Assembly: GCA_910574455.1 (NCBI GenBank)
Contig: CAJSYZ010000011.1
Location: 3,704,941-3,768,940, forward strand
Direction of reading: 5' to 3'
Length of the DNA stretch: 64,000 nt
Origin: Trichaptum fuscoviolaceum
Taxonomy: Eukaryota > Basidiomycota > Agaricomycetes > Hymenochaetales > Trichaptaceae
In this document: positions 20,755 to 33,200 of the stretch, one piece after another
Layout: each line of letters opens with the position of its first letter
Numbering within the stretch: position 1 is the first letter of the stretch
The notes under the pieces: model-generated
Seen by the model: the letters and a program-made list of their open reading frames with translations, nothing else
Told to the model about the DNA's origin: nothing
Databases searched by the model: none
Translations under genes and position numbers: made by a program

Positions 20755-21201
20755 ACTCACCAGCCTTGAACTCCTGTGCCATGCTCGTGCAGACCTCTGT
20801 CTCCCATTCCGCCCAGATCTGTTACGACATAATTTAGTACAAAGTGCAGGAGAGCAGCGCATGGAAGATGTCGTATGTGAAGGAGACAGCGCCAAGGTTG
20901 AAGAAAATGACAAGCCTCAAGGTAGTGCAAGAGGATGAGATGAGAGAGTTTGTGCGCATGGTGGGGGAGTTGAGGAAGGGGCTCAGTCTGGGAAAAGGCG
21001 AGCGGCGATGTCCACGTCGGGCTCTTGCTGACTCGGAGTCGGGAAAACAATACTACCAAGTTGCGTGTCTGTCTTTGAATCAAGGTTGGTCGCAAAGCCC
21101 ATTTGTTCCAGCTCCTCCGTCGTCTGCCAGAAGGCAATAGCATAAGTCAAGCCGTCCAGTTCCCTCTGACCTAGAACGTCCCGAGAATAACAACCGGTCA
21201 T
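20755..21201 (-). CDS. Unidentified spliced gene fragment
   Basis: An ATG at 21201 opens a frame of about 70 residues ending PSQQEPDVDIAARLFPD (about 20985). A later exon (about 20822-20762) reads IWAEWETEVCTSMAQEF and ends in a GTGAGT donor. I do not recognise the family, and the middle exon is uncertain. It precedes the BCS1-like relic on the same strand and could be its 5' part or a separate gene. Coding potential is suggested only by splice-site placement and sensible residue composition. Confidence 0.3.
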
Positions 21202-21885
21202 TCCATTAAAATTATTATACCTAATAGTTGTCGAGCAGAGCAGTTGTAGTAGTAGCCGGACCGACCTTCGCCCCTCAGGCTTAGTTTACTAGTACTAGTA
21301 GTTTCCGACTTCAAGCTGACCTCCGAATCGGCACTGCTACCAGCCATTGGCATGCATGAGATACAGTGTTACTGTGCAGATAGACAAGATGGTTTGTGTA
21401 TGAAGCCCAGCCATGGCTGATGTGCTCATGCATGGAATTATCAGCATTGCTGAGCATGATGGATAATGCTGAAATATATTTAATTTATGGTTGTAGGATA
21501 TATATTGACTTGAGCAAGCTATAGGCAGTAAATATAATACAGTATTGCAATAAATGTGTTGCTGCTTGTCCCAATCTGTCAATGTAAGCTGAACATACTC
21601 AAACGTGACAGAAGAATGCTATGCCACGTCACTCACTGTGGCACTTGCATTTCACGTTGCCACACCGTGACCATAGAGATCATCTTCGGGAATATTGTCT
21701 CACGTGTACTACAACTTCGTCACACTCAATCAAATGTAACAAAAAAAGTGCTTGCGCAGATTGTAATATAAGCAATAATATACAGGACAAGATGATGTTC
21801 AGAGAACAGCAAGAAGGACAAGAAGACAATAAAGAGAACAGCAAGACAAGAAGGCCAAAACGATAATAGAATACCAAGCTAAATA

Positions 21886-24859
21886 TTAGGCTCGAGCACG
21901 CGTGCTACGACGAGAACTCTTCTCGGAGGACCGCAGTAAACGCGTTCGCGACACCTCCGCAGAAAGAGCAGGCTTGCCTTTCTTACCGTTTGTACGAGTC
22001 GTCCTGGAGCTCGTCGTGGCAGAAGGCCTGGAGTCGGCTGAGGGAGAAGATGCGGTCTCGGGCACACATTTTGAAAACAACATGTGACCAAATACAAACG
22101 AGACATCGTCGACAACGGACAGATACTCTGCGTATGCCACCCTATCACCCTCAGCCTGGGATACGCATCGCCACCAGTAAAGACACATCACAATGAGGAA
22201 TAAGCCATTCGGCCCACCTCGTCGCGCATCGCGCCAGCCTTCGCCTTCCGGGACTTCGCGACTCAAAGGCCACTCAGAACCATCAGAAGAAACACGCCAG
22301 GCAGGCAGAGTAGTCTTCCACCACCGTCGGACCTCATCAGGGAAGGAGTCCAAGTCGATGTTTGTGGGGATTTTGCTCATACGGCGAGCACATTTGGTCC
22401 ACCACGGAACAGCAGAGGGCCGCTCGTCGGTCCCCATTTTCTTGTCGAGCTTTGAGAACGTCAGCGATAGGAACAAAAAAAAGAGTCAACGAGGAAAGCT
22501 CACCGGATTCCATGCCAACTCCAATGAAAGAAAAGAAGCCAACAGTTCATCCTCAGCATCGCCACGGAATTCCTTCGCAAGATATTGCGCTGGAGTTATT
22601 AACCAGCTAGGTAGCTTTTCGAAGTCGAAGGTGTCCAAGTCCAAGGACTCAGATGTTGATTGCGCGTCGAGCCCATTCATCGCGGATGCGCGAGCTTGAT
22701 TCTCGACGGGTGACAAGTGACGTGACTTGTTGTTGGTGGCGACGGTGGCAACAGCACTATCGTTGTTGTCGATGTCCATTCCGGACTCGCCTTCGTCTCT
22801 GGAGCTGGCGAGTGAAGTAGAGACATTGTGGGAGTATGCTGGCAAGCTAGGAGAGGTAGTCGACAAGACAGAGGATGATTGCAAGCTTGCCGATATGGTC
22901 GACGACGGTGTGTCACTTGGTAGTAAAGATGGCGTGGGAGGGTTGGCTGCCCCTAACGGACTTGGCAAATCAGCCATGATCGTGTCAACGTCCGGCACTG
23001 GTACGCTACTTTAGGAAGTAGTAAATAGTAAGTTCGAGTTATTAATAATACAAGCGAGCCCGGATCAAACTCACCATGTGGTCTTATTCTTTGATGTCCT
23101 CGGAAGCTGTGCTCTCGGAACACTGACAGAAGCATCATGCCGACTCCGACTCGATTTTGGTCCAGACCCGGCCTCTGAATAGTCGTCATCCTCGTCTGCC
23201 ACCACTGGCACGTGTCGCCGTACCTCACGACCACCTCCGGGCCTCGCGGTCAACCTGCTGCCTGCCTCTGGAATCCCGAGCGCATCAATTAAGCTGGCGT
23301 TGCGTGCAATGTTGGCCAGTCGCTTCAACTCATAGTAGGTGAGCCAAGATCCCGATTGCGTCCTGTAAGATGTATAGCTTCCTTCGCTGACTTTCTTCTC
23401 TACCACACGACGTTCAGGCGGAAGCGACTGCGACATGAGCTCAGCGAAGTCCTCCTCATCGACGTTGCTATCATCGTCGCTGGTGTCAGCATTCGAGCCG
23501 GTATCGTCGTCGTTATCGTCGTTATCGGAATTTATCGTGTCTGGGACTCCGGGAACGCGTTGCAAAGGCGTGTCTTGATCATCAACATTGTCGGACGGGC
23601 TCGATGGACTTGGCACCACCTGTTGAGGGCTTGCGTTGGTCTTTCGACCATGTGGAGGTGCGCCAGTGCGTTTTTTCTGCGATTCTGTTGCAATCCCTGA
23701 AGCTGACGGCTCTTCTTCATTCTCGTATCCGAGAAATGGCACATCGTTATACTGATTGCGCTCTTCAGGAGCTACGTGGTCGTCTTTCAATAATTGAATA
23801 TCACGAAACTAACATCAACTTACAGAAACACGATTTCACAAAAGCGCCCCAAAGATTGGCAACGTTGGTTTTATATAAAGCAGAGTGATCGGGAAACTTC
23901 CGTTTGCTGCGTTTGGACCTTCCAGCCGTAACACTGAGGAGTACAAGCAAGGAATCAGAACACAAAGAAGTACAGAATACTGGCTATGATGGCAACTAAC
24001 GTGATACTAATAATCTTCCCCTTCCTGCGTGGCTCAGGCCCAGCGACCATGAAGTGGCACTTCAAGCCCGTGCACTCTTCGACTATTTTTGCGACCTCCG
24101 TGAGAGCTGGTTGAACGTTGTCGATGGCTCTGTATGATATTGTAAGTATATGACTTTCTTATTATATTGATGGTGCACTTACGACTGCAATTTGCGAGCC
24201 TTAATACGATGATCTTGTTCGTCGACGTCCAGGTCCTCTTCCCCCGGGAGGAGGAACTGATTCCCGCTTTCGATGTCCTTGTTGTGCTTATTGAGTCGAT
24301 AATGCTCGACCTCGGCGTGTACGTCGGGCGTTTCGGCGTCGTAAAACTGCTTGATGCGCATGTTCATGTAGCTGATGTACTTGGTCTTTGGTAAGTCTGG
24401 CTCGTTGGTGCGCTTCTCCTTCCACTCAGCAAGAATGATGGAGCGAAGCTTGGACTCCCAGTATAGCTCGGAATAGGCCTGCGTAGCCTGAAGCATTTGC
24501 TTGCGACGCACGGGCGCAGTACCGAAGAGCATCGCCATGAATGTTTCGCGTGTATCTTTGAGGAGCGGTACGTTCTTCTTCACTCGACCGCTACCGTGGT
24601 TACCGAACCAATTAACGATCCTCTGTGTTAAATGGTCGCGTCAGTACAATAGACAATGAAGACGAAAACGAAGACAACATACCTTGCGCTCTGCGCCCTG
24701 CAGCAACTCGTCGGGCTCTGGAAAGAGGGTAAAGTACTCTTCGTGCAAGTTCTGCATGAACAGCCTAGGCTGTTTATTCTCTTGGGCTGCCTGATATGCT
24801 GGAACCTTGCTTTCAAGAAAGACCCTGCGGGGCTTGTCGGTCCACGTTCTGGCTGGCAT
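21886..24859 (-). CDS. Agaricomycete-expanded orphan protein, multi-exon
   Basis: An ATG at 24859 begins MPARTWTDKPRRVFLESKVP. About eight exons can be traced: RIVNWFGNHGSGRVKKNVP (about 24620), KTKYISYMNMRIKQFY, DNVQPALTEVAKIVEECTG (about 24110), KFPDHSALYKTNVANLWGAF (about 23870), a long acidic Ser/Asp-rich exon (23790-23071), PSWLITPAQYLAKEF (about 22600), and a last exon with RWWKTTLPAWRVSSDGSEWP and GPNGLFLIVMCLYWW, ending in a basic Ser/Arg tail at 21886. From memory this architecture is a large, uncharacterised mushroom family. The WF.NH segment recalls a homeodomain-type recognition helix, but I infer no function. No inactivating change was seen. About 900 residues are expected. Confidence 0.7.
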
Positions 24860-26110
24860 AGTAGATAGCGAAGACACTGGAGTCAAGCAGAGACAGGAAG
24901 GTACGAAGATACAATGATATCGTTGCCTAGGGTGTGGGGTGCGTTTTACCGCTCTAAATACTTCATCGCTGCTGTCCATTAATCAATATTATAGGGCAAT
25001 TATCTTGCTTCGCTACGCTTTTTTTTCGTTCGGACTCGGCTTAAATTTTCACCGACGCAGCAATTCGCTTACTTTGGTGCAAGAATTCCACTGAAGTCGC
25101 TCGAAGACAGAAGCAACGCCTCCGTTCTGCACGATGAAACGTAGTGATCCTTCTGATACTTTGGCTTGTAATTCTCATTGGAAAAGATGGTCGTCCTTTC
25201 CTATTACCTGTTTTCCAAAGGATCGAACTTCAATGGGTGTGTATCTATTTTAAATTAAATGCTGTTCTGTGTATTCAGGAAGAACTGAAACGAGCTCTAG
25301 CATTGATCTCAACTGCAGGCAGACCTCGAGATACATTGCTCCCGAATGTCATAATTCGACTGTCCGTTAGACGCAGCCATGTGCTTGCAATTTATTGTAT
25401 GTCCTTCTTTTCATCTTGAAACACCACGTAGAGGCTAAATTGCGAAAATCTACTTCAATAGTCATTACAATGCCCTAATCAAGCCAAGGGCCCCGACGAC
25501 GCCATGATTCTCTCAATTAGAGATATCCATCTCCGTGGACGAAGTTCTGGGTGGTACTGTTCGCCGTCAAGTATCCCGGATTACGATTATAGGTGCTATA
25601 CCCCCCTTTCTTTCCCGTTGTATGTCATGTAAAGGATATCCATGGTAAGTGTGTCATTCAATAATCTACACTAAATGTATCCAGTATGCCATGTTGACTT
25701 TCAATGCTCAGGGCTTCAAATCGCTTTCCCGATCATCCGCGGTATTTAACATGTTATTTGAGTGTCTAGGTACGCCACTGTCGATCTTATGCCTTAACAG
25801 TTTAGGTACGCCACTGATGAGCTCCGCAATTTCTTATATTAATTTTCTGTCTGCCAACTCTCCTCCGTGTCCCTCGGAATAATGAGCACATGACTTGTAA
25901 AGTGAGTTCTGCTCTTGCTTTTCAGAGAACATGATTCACTGCTCACGCACTTCTGATCAGGCGATGGAAGCATAGAAGACTACGGGCTCAAAAGAGGGAT
26001 CGACCCTTGTGGCTGGTATATTTTGGAGTCTGATCTCAGGCTATCGAACTCCTTCAATTCTTGTCATCCTACACTCACCCCCCCCCCCCCCCAATATTCT
26101 ATACCCTCAG
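24860..26110. other. Intergenic, no gene supported
   Basis: Only short unmatched ORFs occur. A run of about 16 C residues (about 26077-26092) lies just before the next gene. TACGCCACTG occurs twice near 25770 and 25805 (about 36 bp apart) as a short direct repeat. Confidence 0.5.
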
Positions 26111-27357
26111 ATGGATGCACGCACCAGCCATTCGCAACACGGTCAACCTCAATCTGAAAGGGAGGGCTGGCTCATTGCATTTCTGGTCTTCGTGATGCGC
26201 AGCCTTATCGTTTGCATATGCGCTGTCGCTCGCTCTATTGTAATCACTGCTGGGGATCGAATCCCCGAATCCCTCTTTGACCATCCTTATCTCACTCGTT
26301 TTTTCACCGACTATATCCCCCCCCAGGCTCGTCAAACGCGTCAGCACGGTACACAGACCTCAGCAGGCCCTGTCTTTGTGCCTTTCTCTGAAGGTCACCG
26401 GGAGCGCGCTGCAACTCCTGCTCCTGCACCTCTGATCGGTCAACATCAACCTCAGCCTTCGTCTTCCAGTACTTATGCCGTATTCGTTGGTAGAGACGTT
26501 GGGTATACAAAAAAAAGGCGGGTAATATCTCCATCGTTGACAATAGAGATTTGTCTTATTAATATTACATTCTAATAGCTCTTTGGCCTCGCATCTCGTG
26601 CAAGGTATTCCGAATAATATGGCTATCAAATATTCGTCCACGGAAGAGGCAATCTCTGCTTATGCAGACGCCCTACGCAACGGAGTAGTCTGTCGTGTGC
26701 AATCACGAGTAGCTTCAAATGGTCGCGTGTATGTTTCCCCCCTTTTTTTCAAGTGAACATTATTAATCTGATGCGAATCTTTCCAGGGAGTTCGTCTCCG
26801 AACACCTGGGCATCTCATCAGGACTTCGTGATCTTGATGCCTTACACGTGTCTCGAGACGGACATACGGCTCCTCATCACACGGGACCGTTCAGTTTGCC
26901 TTGGGCTGCCCGACGTGCGAATAGCACTGTGCCACGAACACAGTCTTCGACAACTACGTCTCAGGCTCAGAATGGCCCCCAGGCTGTCGTGTCGCACTGG
27001 ACCACTGTGGGAAGCACCCGCCCGAACCGCAAACACCGTCTGTCCGACGCGGATACGGAACTTAACTCCCCTCCCCCATCGACTGTGGATGTTTCATCGG
27101 TGTCGTCTATTGTGGTCACATCCTCACCGCCAGATGTTGGCACTTCAGCGATGTCTTCGCCTGTAGTCCTCGAAAGCGACAGCGACGACGAGATCGACCA
27201 GTCTTATGGTTCTGGCAATGGTACGCACGCATCGCTGGCTAGCCGTAGTGCACGCTCATCCGACAGATATTACGATTCCGGCCACGAAGCTGCGTGCCGC
27301 GCGTACATTAGAGAGGAGGATACACTTCGTGTGGCCAATGTGAGCACGGAAATTTAA
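26111..27357 (+). CDS. Viroplasmin/RNase H1-N-like orphan protein with a membrane segment
   Basis: Three exons (26111-26502, 26579-26728, 26786-27357) join in frame to about 370 residues. Residues about 18-45 form a hydrophobic segment (WLIAFLVFVMRSLIVCICAV). Residues about 125-180 (YAVFVGRDVG, then QGIPNNMAIKYSSTEEAISA) resemble the YAV.VGR.PGIY/F.S..EA pattern of the RNase H1 N-terminal (caulimovirus viroplasmin-type) domain found in many mushroom orphans. The C-terminus is Ser/Asp-rich and disordered. There is no catalytic RNase H. In the usual domain this region binds RNA/DNA hybrids; here the role is unknown. It lies alone in the 46-kb element; an upstream non-coding exon is possible because CAG directly precedes the ATG. 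Confidence 0.6.
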
Positions 27358-28755
27358 TTAGATGGTCTTTCTGGTTCGCATCGCTTGCAGAGACAAACTC
27401 GACACTTTCGCTAGCGTAGTAGACTCGAGCCAGTCGTTTATTTGTTCCGTGAGTGGTAGTTATCTTGGTACGAACATATGTTATGTGATTGTCGAAATTA
27501 GAAGGACAATTTTGTGTCGAGCTCTTATGGCTTGCTCGGTTCTCTTCTGTTTCCTCTTTTCTTGGCCCTCTCATCTACCCCTTTTTTCTTTACTCATTCT
27601 ATTATGTGTCTCGTGTTTCTTGGTATTTCTTGGTATTTCTTGGTCCTCTTCGTCCTTCTTGGACTTTTTCTTGAACTTTTTTTGGTAGTCGGACGATTTA
27701 TATGTATTCGACTAGAGTTCTGTTGTAGTTCTGCGCAGATAATATACCTACTAGTCCTAAAACTATGAATTTCAGACCAGATGGCTTAGAAGATGCAATG
27801 ATTTACGTATACTTACTATCAGGACACATCCAATGAACTCGAAGGACTCAAAGTCGTGAGCCGGCAGCAAGAATTATTTCGGATATAGAATGTACTAGTA
27901 AATTGAGATGAGTGCTTACATTTGAAGGACTTGGTGTACAGTTAGACGATGACAACAAGTAGATTTGTGCAATTAGCCTGTCATGAGTGTGATACAAGCC
28001 CCAGATTTGAAGAGACGGAAGTGAGATGCCATTTGGAGATAGAATGTACCATGGAACTGAAACAAGTGTACATATTAAGAATGAGCTAATGTGTAGACGA
28101 ACGAGGACGACGAGTAGATATGGAAAGTTAGCTTGTCTAGATAGTTTGGTGTCGAAACTCTAGTTCCAATGTCTATAAGATGAATACAAGTGTTGCACTG
28201 GGCACACCCATTATCGAAGAAATCGATAGATTAAGATATACGAGAGCCATTGAAACTAGTTGAACTCAATAGATAGCGTGCACCTTTGGAGGTCTAATGT
28301 GTTGTAATGTGTATGTTCGACTAGCCACTAAATATGAATTACAAACATACCGACCCATTTGACGCTTCAATGATCGACAGTCTATGTACAATAGATAATT
28401 ATGGTACGTACCTTGTGATACAGCTAGTTAGCTCACTTCTAGTAACGTGTGCGTCGTCGTTCCATTCGGCCACGAAGGTACATAATCTTGTATATACATT
28501 ACTCCTTACCTCGCAATGCATTGTTTCCCGTAGTCACCGGTCATCAAGAATGGCAACATTCAATGCACAGTCGTCTCTTCAATCAAGAGGATCCCGAGTT
28601 TCTGGAAGCTCTCTGTAATGCAGTCTCTGGCGACTTTCACGAGGACCTACAGTTCTTGCTATACAGAACATTGGTGTGAGCGCAAATAACAATAGCATAA
28701 TATCAAGAAGAATAAACTGAAGGAAATACCTAGCTAACAAAGTTTCGCTCTGTGC
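27358..28755. other. AT-rich intergenic stretch, no gene supported
   Basis: T-rich repeats of TTTCTTGGTATTTCTTGG lie near 27625. From 27900 to 28160 two diverged copies of a roughly 130-bp unit contain CGAGTAGAT or CAAGTAGAT followed by TTAGC(T)TGTC. No family-like protein is seen on either strand. Confidence 0.45.
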
Positions 28756-29835
28756 TTAGAATGACTCGGACTCGTTTGCCAGCCAGCGTTGTACCGTCAC
28801 CAATGACTCCGTCGGCTTGTCATGAGTAGCCTTTACATTTGCACTGATGTCAGATGGGACAGAAGAGCTAAGGAGTAAAGCACATACACGATTTACAGCA
28901 CGCAGCACGCAGAGCCAGGAAATGTCTGGAGCGAGCCTTGGATTGTATAAAACAGTGGCTATCAAGTCTCGCATATATTGAGCTGAAACCTCATTTAACA
29001 AATCGAAGCTTTCCAAAGGCTTCATACCTTCTACAATGCATGTACAAAGAAACTCATCTAGCAAACGATTCAAATCTGTTAACTTCAATCGATATATGAG
29101 AGAAACAAACAGAACTACGTACCCAAAGCTATCTGTATACTCTGAAGAGATATAATACATAGTGCTCTAACTTACTTCAGTTGCAACATGTACGATAAAT
29201 AGAGAAGCCTAATATGATCGAGTGACCAAAATTGATTAGTTAGCTCAGTTTATTGTGGAGGATTTCAGCTAAACTTACCGCTTTGTAACATCATTGTATA
29301 GATACGATGGAAGATAGCTTGAAGTTGAGAATCACTGCAGGATATAGGTTCACCGCTAATCTATGAATTATAACAGTCGTGCTTTAGTCTCATTTCCTGT
29401 ACTTAATTCAATACTCACTTTTAGAGCTAGCGCACCAAATTGAAAGTCAAAGTCCTTCAGATGTCCTATATGATATAATGAACTTGAAGTGTAAGATGTA
29501 CACGCTGAATGCCAGTGAGAACGCATCCATAGTACTAATGCTCACCAAACCAAGTTGTAACTTGAATGCTTTCAAGCTCCGACTCTCAAGCCTGAGGTAG
29601 TAATACCGTCGCGGGAGAAGTAGACGGTGCGACCGCACCGGTTGACACCGCCCTTTACCTTCTCCGCCAATCGAACACGAGATACGGTACGTCCTCAGTT
29701 CTTCTCTATGGCTATAGTCTTGCTGATTTCTTTCTCTGGATATTGTCTCGCTGTAGGAAAGCAATCAGGGACTCAGTTTACGAGTGCATGAAAGCTCTCG
29801 GAACTCACGAAATGGCCCTAGGCTGAATACCGCCA
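28756..29835 (-). CDS. Small intron-rich gene divergent from the KDZ transposase
   Basis: A frame from an ATG at 29835 (MAVFSLGPF, followed by a GTGAGT donor) can be followed through several short exons: HREELRTYRISCSIGGEG (about 29690), HLKDFDFQFGALALK (about 29450), then a last exon LTDLNRLLDEFLCTCIVEG through VQRWLANESESF to a stop at 28756. Exon edges carry GT and AG but the model is only partly worked out. I do not recognise the protein. Its head-to-head placement with the KDZ gene, 425 bp apart, suggests that it may belong to the KDZ element. Confidence 0.4.
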
Positions 29836-30260
29836 TCGTTTGTGTGCTATGAGCCCGCAGCGATAAGCTGTCCGTGTTGTGTGCTTAGAGCTCGCAGCGG
29901 AACAGCGTTAGCCATCGGAGGAAGAAGTGAAAGATGAGTAGCTCGATGCACGGGACGGAAAGTCAATGAAGACTTACGAATGTCTCTGGTGAGCTTCATA
30001 TACGCGCAATACACGTTCTACAAACTGAACATCTTTAACAACGATGACAGGTTCATGTTCAAACGGTGTTGATTATTCAACGCCGCAGCGTCATGGGCCA
30101 TACACATTGGGAACTCTGGCGCTTGTCCCTGCGTGTCGCGACCGAACTGATTCGCATGGGAACGTCTGCAACAACCACAGGGCAAGCCCCGCTCATTCCC
30201 AACGTTAGTCTGTCCTTCCATTGTTTTTCGTCACTTCTGAAGCTTTCATTATTAGTGAAG
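29836..30260. promoter_or_regulatory. Shared divergent promoter region
   Basis: 425 bp between the start codons of the minus-strand small gene and the KDZ transposase. AT content is moderate, and no clear TATA box or binding motif was verified. Inferred from geometry alone. Confidence 0.35.
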
Positions 30261-33200
30261 ATGCCACAAAAACACCAGAAGTCGAAGCGCTCAATGGGCT
30301 CAGTCTCATGGTCCCAAGAAATACTTCCGGACACAGACGAGGACGACACGACATCAGCAGTCGAGTTTTTGGTTAGATCAACCTCGCGCCATGTGACATT
30401 TGAAGCGGACACCAGTAGGCAATCGAGGGTTGGGAAGAGGACTAGGTTTGTGGAGGAAATAGAGTCAAGGTTCTCTACGTCGGACGTATCAAATCTGGGT
30501 GATATCTCAGTCCCTCCAGAATTTGAAGCTTGGCTCGGAGACAATGCTATTGATGCCCCCATGAATGACGCGACATTCGACAGAGAAGAAGATGGACAAA
30601 ACGTCACCCAAGGCTCTGAAAACGACCACTACGGGTCCCATGATGACGACGACGAACATTCTGGCGATGTCAACGTAGCTGATTACGTGGCATTCAACGA
30701 GGCAAATGCGAACAAGTCGCAGCGCGTATGTCTTTTTCCTGTACTTCTGGGCAGTTTTAGGCCTTACAACGTTTTTTAGACAAAAACAATACTAGAATGG
30801 GTCATCTTTCGCGAGTCTCTCCTTGACGAGTTGCACTGGCACGATGGGATCAAGCAACAGTCGTCGTGTGCCAATTGCAAAAAAGAAGAAGACATGGCGC
30901 ATCCTATGCGCTGCATCGATTGCTTTGATGCGCCGTATCGATGCAAAGGCTGTATCTGCAGTTATCACGCAGACAAACCCCTTCATCGCGTGCAAGTGAG
31001 TTGTCTGTTGAATTGGTTGAGAGATATGAACTGAGAATCAAATTATTATAGAAATGGAATGGAAATTACTGGGTGAAGACGTGCCTAGAAGACCTGGGTC
31101 TTTCCGTAGACCTTGGACACGAGGGCAAGCCTTGCCCGAATAAAAGCTCGCTGATCGCGCCGTCCAAGCTAGTCGTAATCGCCTCGAACGGTATCCACCA
31201 GATAAACGTCCATTGGTGCTCGTGCAGTAGATCCATCGGCAAGGCATCGGAAAAGATGATCCAGCTCTTACGGCTTCAATGGTTTCCCGCGTCTCCGTTT
31301 AGACCTGCGACCGCGGTCACCTTCGAGTGTCTTAATCTATTTCACAAAATGACCGTCCAAGGAAAGCTCACTGGATACGACTTCTATCAGAGTCTGATGC
31401 ACCTAACTGATAATACTGATATTAATCCACCACGAGTAAGTAACTATTTCTAGTCCCTTCCGTGTGCATAACTCAATGTATGTTTGCAGAGGCGCTATGA
31501 AGAATTTATGAGAGTCTGTCGCCTCTGGCGGCACCTCAAACTACTGAAAAGAGCAGGCGTATCCCTCTCTCCAGGCGGCATCGACGGAGCTGAACCGGGC
31601 TGCTGCGCCGTCGAATGTCCTGCGTGCCCCCACCCAGATATTGCTCCCCGTCCCGCGCATTCTTATGACGCTGGTGTGTACGATGATGGCCGTGATAAAT
31701 CGTGAGTGTTAATGGTGTTTTCAATGGCAGCTTCCTGATAGTACGCTTATAGCTACTTGGACAAGTTGATGGTTATGCTCGACGCGAACTTTAGATTAAA
31801 GTCGAAGGACCGCGAAATCCAGTCCGATCCGGCTCTAGGTTCGGGCTTGGCCTATTATGTGAAGGAAGATGATTATCAGGAGTATCTGAAGACGTGCCCC
31901 GAGCAGACTGAGGTAAGTTTATTGTCAAATGTCATTCCTTCTTGCTCTCGTACTAAAGTCATTACGTTCTAGGTGAACTACTGCGACTCGGGTCTGCATG
32001 CAGTCGACCATGCGAACACTCGCGGTGGAGACGCTTACTCGGCTAGCGGGGTTGGTGCTTGCCAATGCAGGCATATGATGGTTCGAAAGCTAGGGGTTGG
32101 GGATTTGCAAAAAGGAGAGAGGTACATTGATTCTGTTGTTTATACTCTAGGAGATGTTCTTACCAAATTATCAGATATGCAAACATGGACTATGTCTTCT
32201 GGTCCGCTGTCCGAGGATATAATGGCGAAAAAATCACCGTCTCATACGACATCGTATGCCAGTGGCATCGAAATCTTTTAAAGCGAATCTCGGACCTGCC
32301 TGATGAGCTTCAAGTTGACATCAACAAATTTGTATTAGAATTCGTCATTCCGAAGTTTCACATCACGGCGCATGGGCAAAAGTGTCAGTCAACATACTCG
32401 CTGAATGTTCTTCGAGGGATGGCTCGTACGGATGGCGAGAATATTGAACGTGGGTGGGCCTGGATGAACCCAGCTTCTCTGAGTACGAGGGAAATGGGAC
32501 CTGGCGCGCGAAGGGATACGTTAGACTGCCAATGGTCGGCTTGGAATTGGAGAATATTGGTCAAACTTGGTATGCTTTGTCTGTGTCTTTTCTTTGCTCG
32601 TTTACTGACTAGAATCAGGTACAACTATTTTACGTCGCTTTTATGAGGCCGTAGCTGAGGCTCGCGACCATAGAAACGACCATATTGGATTCTGTCAGAC
32701 ATTTTCGTCCGAGAACATCGTGAAGTGGACGAAAATGATTGACGAATGGAACCTTGATCCCAAAAAAGCCTCCAACCCTTATGAGGAGCCGGAAGAAGGT
32801 ACGCATTCTGTATGGCTTCGTTTTGAGCTCAAATTTGACTGAACGGTTCTCTTCTCAATAGGTACGACTGTCGCAGACGTCAGGCGAGAGCTCAATATAG
32901 AAGAAGCGGAAGAGCTGAGTAGGGGTGAATTGCCCCTACATCAAACATCGGCTTCGCAATTCCTGCAAACTGGAATCGAGCTCGAGGAACAACAGTAAGT
33001 GTGTATTTCTCATCTAGACGACATTCACTAATTCTAAGTTCTTTTAAGGCGAGTTCTTAGACTAAAATACAAAGGTTCGCGGTCAAAGAAGAATAACTCC
33101 CGTACTTTGAAGCTCAGTGTCAAGGATCAGGAATTGCAACGCAAGATCATTCTCTGGCGTTGCATCCAGCAAGTGTATATGCCATGCGCGGCAGCCGTCC

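Noticed and set aside
24167..24394. Plus-strand ORF inside the orphan gene at 21886-24859
   Set aside because: The minus strand carries the recognised family blocks and splice sites; the plus frame is incidental.
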